The notes under the pieces: generated by a model | What the model was told of the DNA's origin: nothing | The model's input: the letters and a program-made list of their open reading frames with translations, nothing else | The model's database searches: none | Position numbers and translations under genes: made by a program | Shown: piece by piece, positions 61,401-64,000 of the stretch | Layout: each line of letters begins with the position of its first letter | Position numbering within the stretch: the first letter of the stretch is position 1 | Source of the DNA: Phytophthora sp. 'mugwort' | Taxonomy: Eukaryota > Oomycota > Peronosporomycetes > Peronosporales > Peronosporaceae | DNA: 64,000 nucleotides | Direction of reading: 5' to 3' | Assembly (NCBI GenBank): GCA_033558025.1 | Contig: JAUCEF010000002.1 | Location: 1,240,001-1,304,000 of the forward strand

Positions 61401-62481
61401 ATCAGCAGATTGTGTAGCACGAAGACACAGGAGACAAAGCGAAGCAATTGCCACATGTGTTTCTGACCTGTAAGTTTAAAACGAAGCCCACGCATATACT
61501 GAAATCGTGTCTTCATCAACCCGATACCATGCTCCGTCTTTATCCGGACCTTGGCTAGCTGGGTATCGAAGTATTTCTTGTGAATGTCTAGGTCAGCCTT
61601 AGGTGGCTTCTTGAAATCCGGAACTATGGCGGCGATAATTGAAAACAGAGTCACCAAGGAGATACTGGTTCTGATCGAAGTAGCTGCCGTGTGATCTATA
61701 GTCGTCCAAACCCGACTGTCATGAACATTGCCGGGCCAACCCACCACAGATCACGAACTTTGGCCACGTCGTCGCAAATGATCAACGCATCCAATGAGTA
61801 TCCATCCGCCCTTGCGAAAGAAGTAATCTTCTCCGTTCTGTTAAGGCTTGAATTCCAGCGGCAGCATCGTTCCGTCAACGAGACCTACACAATCCACAAA
61901 TCCATATTTCCTGAATGCGCCGTGCGATCATAAGCCGCTCTTCATCTTCTCGCCAAGTCACGGTACTTTCTCGTAAACGTAGCAGCCCGCGGATTGTTCG
62001 TCGAACGTGGTTTTTGATTGAACCCTTGCCCACCCCAAGGAACAGAGCCAGCTTAGGTGACGTATTCTCGCTTCCGGAGCTCCCTTGAACTTCAGCAATG
62101 TCAGCAGATGTAGTTCGGGGCCCCCACGAAACGCACGACAGCCAGCAGGTCTGAAGACATAATCGTCGCGTAATAGGACCAGCAATGCAACAAACGCACT
62201 GTAACTGACCCAGAAATGCCCTAAGAATTCTTCATCGTTGAGCTCGCCGTCTTCGTCCAAGTACGATTTCTACTTGTCGCCCTCTTTCGGTAGCGCTTCG
62301 ATCGAAATATGTATCGCGATGACGCGATCGCTTCAAGCTGGAACTCAAACTGCTCGTCAATGTCATCCTCAAACCGGTCAGTATCGCCCAGTAGAATACG
62401 CTTATCCGCCGCATGCGCACGTGTCTTTACCGTTTGTCGAAGAAGGCGAAGGGAACGCTTTCGCTTGCTCGTTCGCGGCAT
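61380..62481 (-). mobile_element. PIF/Harbinger transposon remnant, cut at its 3' end
   Basis: Minus strand from MPRTSKRKRSLRLL at 62481. DEEFLGHFWVSYSAFVALLV lies near 62235-62180. DGTMLPLEF in the GLVDGT-type catalytic region lies near 61880, and TEKITSFARADGYSLDALII near 61840. GWPGNVHDSRVW lies at about 61740 and RIKTEHGIGLMKTRFQYMRG with the last catalytic Glu near 61540. The sequence breaks off after CVFVLHNLLIYEH at about 61395, exactly where copia integrase sequence begins, so the Harbinger end was lost or displaced. Frame changes near 62240, 61960, 61870 and 61745 make it dead. Confidence 0.75.
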
Positions 62482-62654
62482 GTTGGTGCGACAATGGCAA
62501 ACTGGCGCTAAACCCTCGCTACGCAAACAAAAGTTAGCTGTTGACACTTGCGCGAGATGGGGTAGTCAATTCTACTCGTTCAAGATTGGCCAAAATACAT
62601 CCGCGGTGTTGAGTACGGTAAATAGAAGTTGTTTGTTGCTGTGAAAAGGAAGGT
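62482..62654. other. Short spacer
   Basis: Upstream part of the Harbinger remnant; nothing else seen. Confidence 0.4.
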
Positions 62655-62769
62655 TTTGCTCATACCAAATAACGTTGCCGACTTTTGGAACCGAGGCTTT
62701 GCCTTGCCCAAATTGTACAAGGCAAAGCCTCGTTTCCTAAAATCGGCAACGTTATTTCGTATGAGCAAA
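62655..62769. repeat. Palindromic foldback element of 115 bp, MITE-like
   Basis: The arm 62655-62706 (tttgctcatac.aaataacg to aggctttgccttg) is complementary to 62718-62769 at 48 of 52 positions, with an 11-base loop (cccaaattgta). The structure is that of a full-length palindromic MITE. The host element is unknown. Confidence 0.85.
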
Positions 62770-62894
62770 GCCATTTTATTCACTAAAGCGAATACAGCAG
62801 CCCACTCTAACGTTTCGGACCTTTCGTCCAGGCACTAATGAAGTACTTCAGCCCTCCCGGTGCTCTAGTGTGAGCAATGATGGCTTCGGCGGCC

Positions 62895-62968
62895 CTGGAT
62901 CAGGTGGGCGCGCTGGGCTTCGGTCGGTGCTTGGCGGACCTGGATGAGGTGGGCGCCCTGGGCTTCGG
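62895..62968. repeat. Two-copy 45-bp repeat
   Basis: ctggat.aggtgggcgc and ctgggcttcgg occur at 62895 and again 45 bases on, with two differences across 29 bases. Confidence 0.7.
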
Positions 62969-63717
62969 TTGTCGGCGGCGCGGCGCTCCAGCCTTCAGTC
63001 TTGGACAGCGTTCTTTGAAGAATGAGAGCGCGATGGTCGCGCGCGCACGACCACCAAGAGCCAGTTATATGTTTCGGAGTATGATTGGTCGATTGATTTA
63101 TGTCGCATACGGCAGCCCTATGCACTGCTGGGGAGGCAAATGCAAATCTGTTGATTTCCTCCCTCCGGATCTGTGTTATTTCTAATCCTGTCTGTAACAT
63201 TGACCTTTTCTCACCTTAGTATGGCCATTGAAGGTTTATGTGGACCACGTAGGACCATTTTAACCAACCAGAATGCATCGTTCTGTTATAACTGCCATTT
63301 ATCAGCATAACACATGAAAAACCTCGTTTCCACTACAGATTGCGACTTGTTTTAACCGTTTAGGATCGAAGTTTGCGTACGCATTCTATTTAGTTATTCT
63401 GAAACCCCCAGCTCAAATCGCTAAAATAGGTGAGGAATTACGACAAAAAACCTACCAGCATTAAAAATAATGACTCCAAATATCAAGTTATCTTTTCCTA
63501 CGCTCACTATGATTGGCTGAGAAACAGAAACAGCGTTCATTTGGTGTGCTTTTTGTATAAAACCGATGACAAATAATGAATTTATTGCAAAAATTATGAA
63601 GTGGCTATAGTAAGATGGACTAGAGAAGTATTTACTAACATTATCCAAATCTTCAGACTTCCAAAAATCAGAAACTCGCTCGTGGAAGATCGCAAGATCT
63701 TGCCTCGACGCAGCCCA
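62969..63717. promoter_or_regulatory. Spacer and upstream region of the right-edge gene
   Basis: No gene was supported. The last 300 bases (63420-63717) are AT-rich, then the DNA turns GC-rich at the start codon. This is the likely promoter of the gene at 63718, but no clear initiator box was seen. Confidence 0.4.
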
Positions 63718-64000
63718 ATGACCAACCTCAACGAGTTGACGCCGCTGCTCGTCACCGACGATGAGCCGTTGAACGTCCGCCCCGCCCGTCGTCGCAGCGT
63801 GTGGCAGTTTGTGCTGGCAGGGGCGCTGAGTCTCGGCGTGCTGAGCCTCTCCCAACAGCGCCAGCCACCGGATTCCGCGCCCTTCAACCTCGCGAATGTC
63901 GCCGTGTCCTTGGACGAGACGTCACCCCCAGAGGATACCGATGACGTGGCGTTTCTGTCCAGTATGGAGACGTTCAAGGACCCGTCGGTGGACCCTTGTG
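63718..64000 (+). CDS. Type II membrane protein, N-terminal part only (runs off the window)
   Basis: The frame is open from ATG 63718 to the last base, at least 94 residues. The start (MTNLNELTPLLVTDDEPLNV) is cytosolic with a basic stop-transfer patch (RPARRRS). One membrane span follows at about residues 29-45 (WQFVLAGALSLGVLSLS), then an acidic lumenal stretch (SLDETSPPEDTDDV). That is the usual front end of oomycete type II membrane or cell-wall enzymes such as glycosyl hydrolases. The catalytic part would lie beyond the window, so the function is open. Codon use and GC content fit a real gene. Confidence 0.65.
   Translation, partial: MTNLNELTPLLVTDDEPLNVRPARRRSVWQFVLAGALSLGVLSLSQQRQPPDSAPFNLANVAVSLDETSPPEDTDDVAFLSSMETFKDPSVDPC

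Noticed and set aside
1..64000. tRNA, rRNA and other structural RNA genes
   Set aside because: I looked for T-loop-like GGTTCRANNCC boxes with matching stems and for rRNA segments and found no convincing candidate by eye; a covariance-model search would be decisive.

Overview
The window reads as nuclear DNA of an oomycete, most likely a Phytophthora or downy-mildew relative (Peronosporales). The grounds are short GT-AG introns of about 55-100 bases, compact head-to-head and tail-to-tail gene pairs, initiator-like YTCANTYY boxes about 55 bases before some start codons, oomycete-type Ty3/gypsy, Ty1/copia, Crypton, PiggyBac, pogo, Tc1-like and Harbinger remnants, and a broken RXLR-like effector. 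The species call is inference from recognised protein families; no search was run.

Layout. Positions 1-7.4 kb are a decayed zone: a gypsy gag-protease remnant, a pogo-like transposase, one small intact gene (4462-4746) and a broken secreted-protein gene. Positions 7.9-35 kb are a gene-dense core of 17 genes with little repeat. In order these are a peroxisomal-type short-chain dehydrogenase, ATP23 metalloprotease, EFCAB10-like protein, an LRR protein, a four-span membrane protein, SERRATE/ARS2, a SAC3/GANP protein, a tail-anchored haem oxygenase, a tail-anchored TPR protein, MEIG1-like protein, a SNAPC4-like Myb protein, a BT1-type transporter, a small Cys-rich protein, an LRR protein, a 1.8-kilo-residue armadillo protein, an unknown protein and TFIIE-alpha. 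Positions 35-63.6 kb are a transposon graveyard holding one intact gene (a Qbc SNARE fused to a zinc finger and a trefoil-like domain, 49.9-51.3 kb) and several broken ones (IFI6-like, RXLR-like effector, Uma2-like nuclease-fold protein). A type II membrane protein gene starts at 63718 and runs off the right edge.

How the genes fit together. The core genes are mostly unrelated housekeeping functions: RNA processing and export (ARS2, SAC3), transcription (TFIIE-alpha, SNAPC4-like), mitochondrial and peroxisomal enzymes, and haem breakdown. Two are families linked to cilia and flagella (EFCAB10, MEIG1), which fits an organism with swimming zoospores. I built intron-exon models by hand and checked that the spliced length is a multiple of three for each.

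The most unusual structures are two diverged copies of a Tc1/IS630-like transposase, each convergent with a copy of the same second gene, which suggests a two-gene transposon; the SNARE fusion; a Crypton with its R-H-R-Y recombinase signature still visible; a perfect 31-bp foldback inside a PiggyBac remnant; and a copia element whose integrase part is inverted relative to its gag-protease part.
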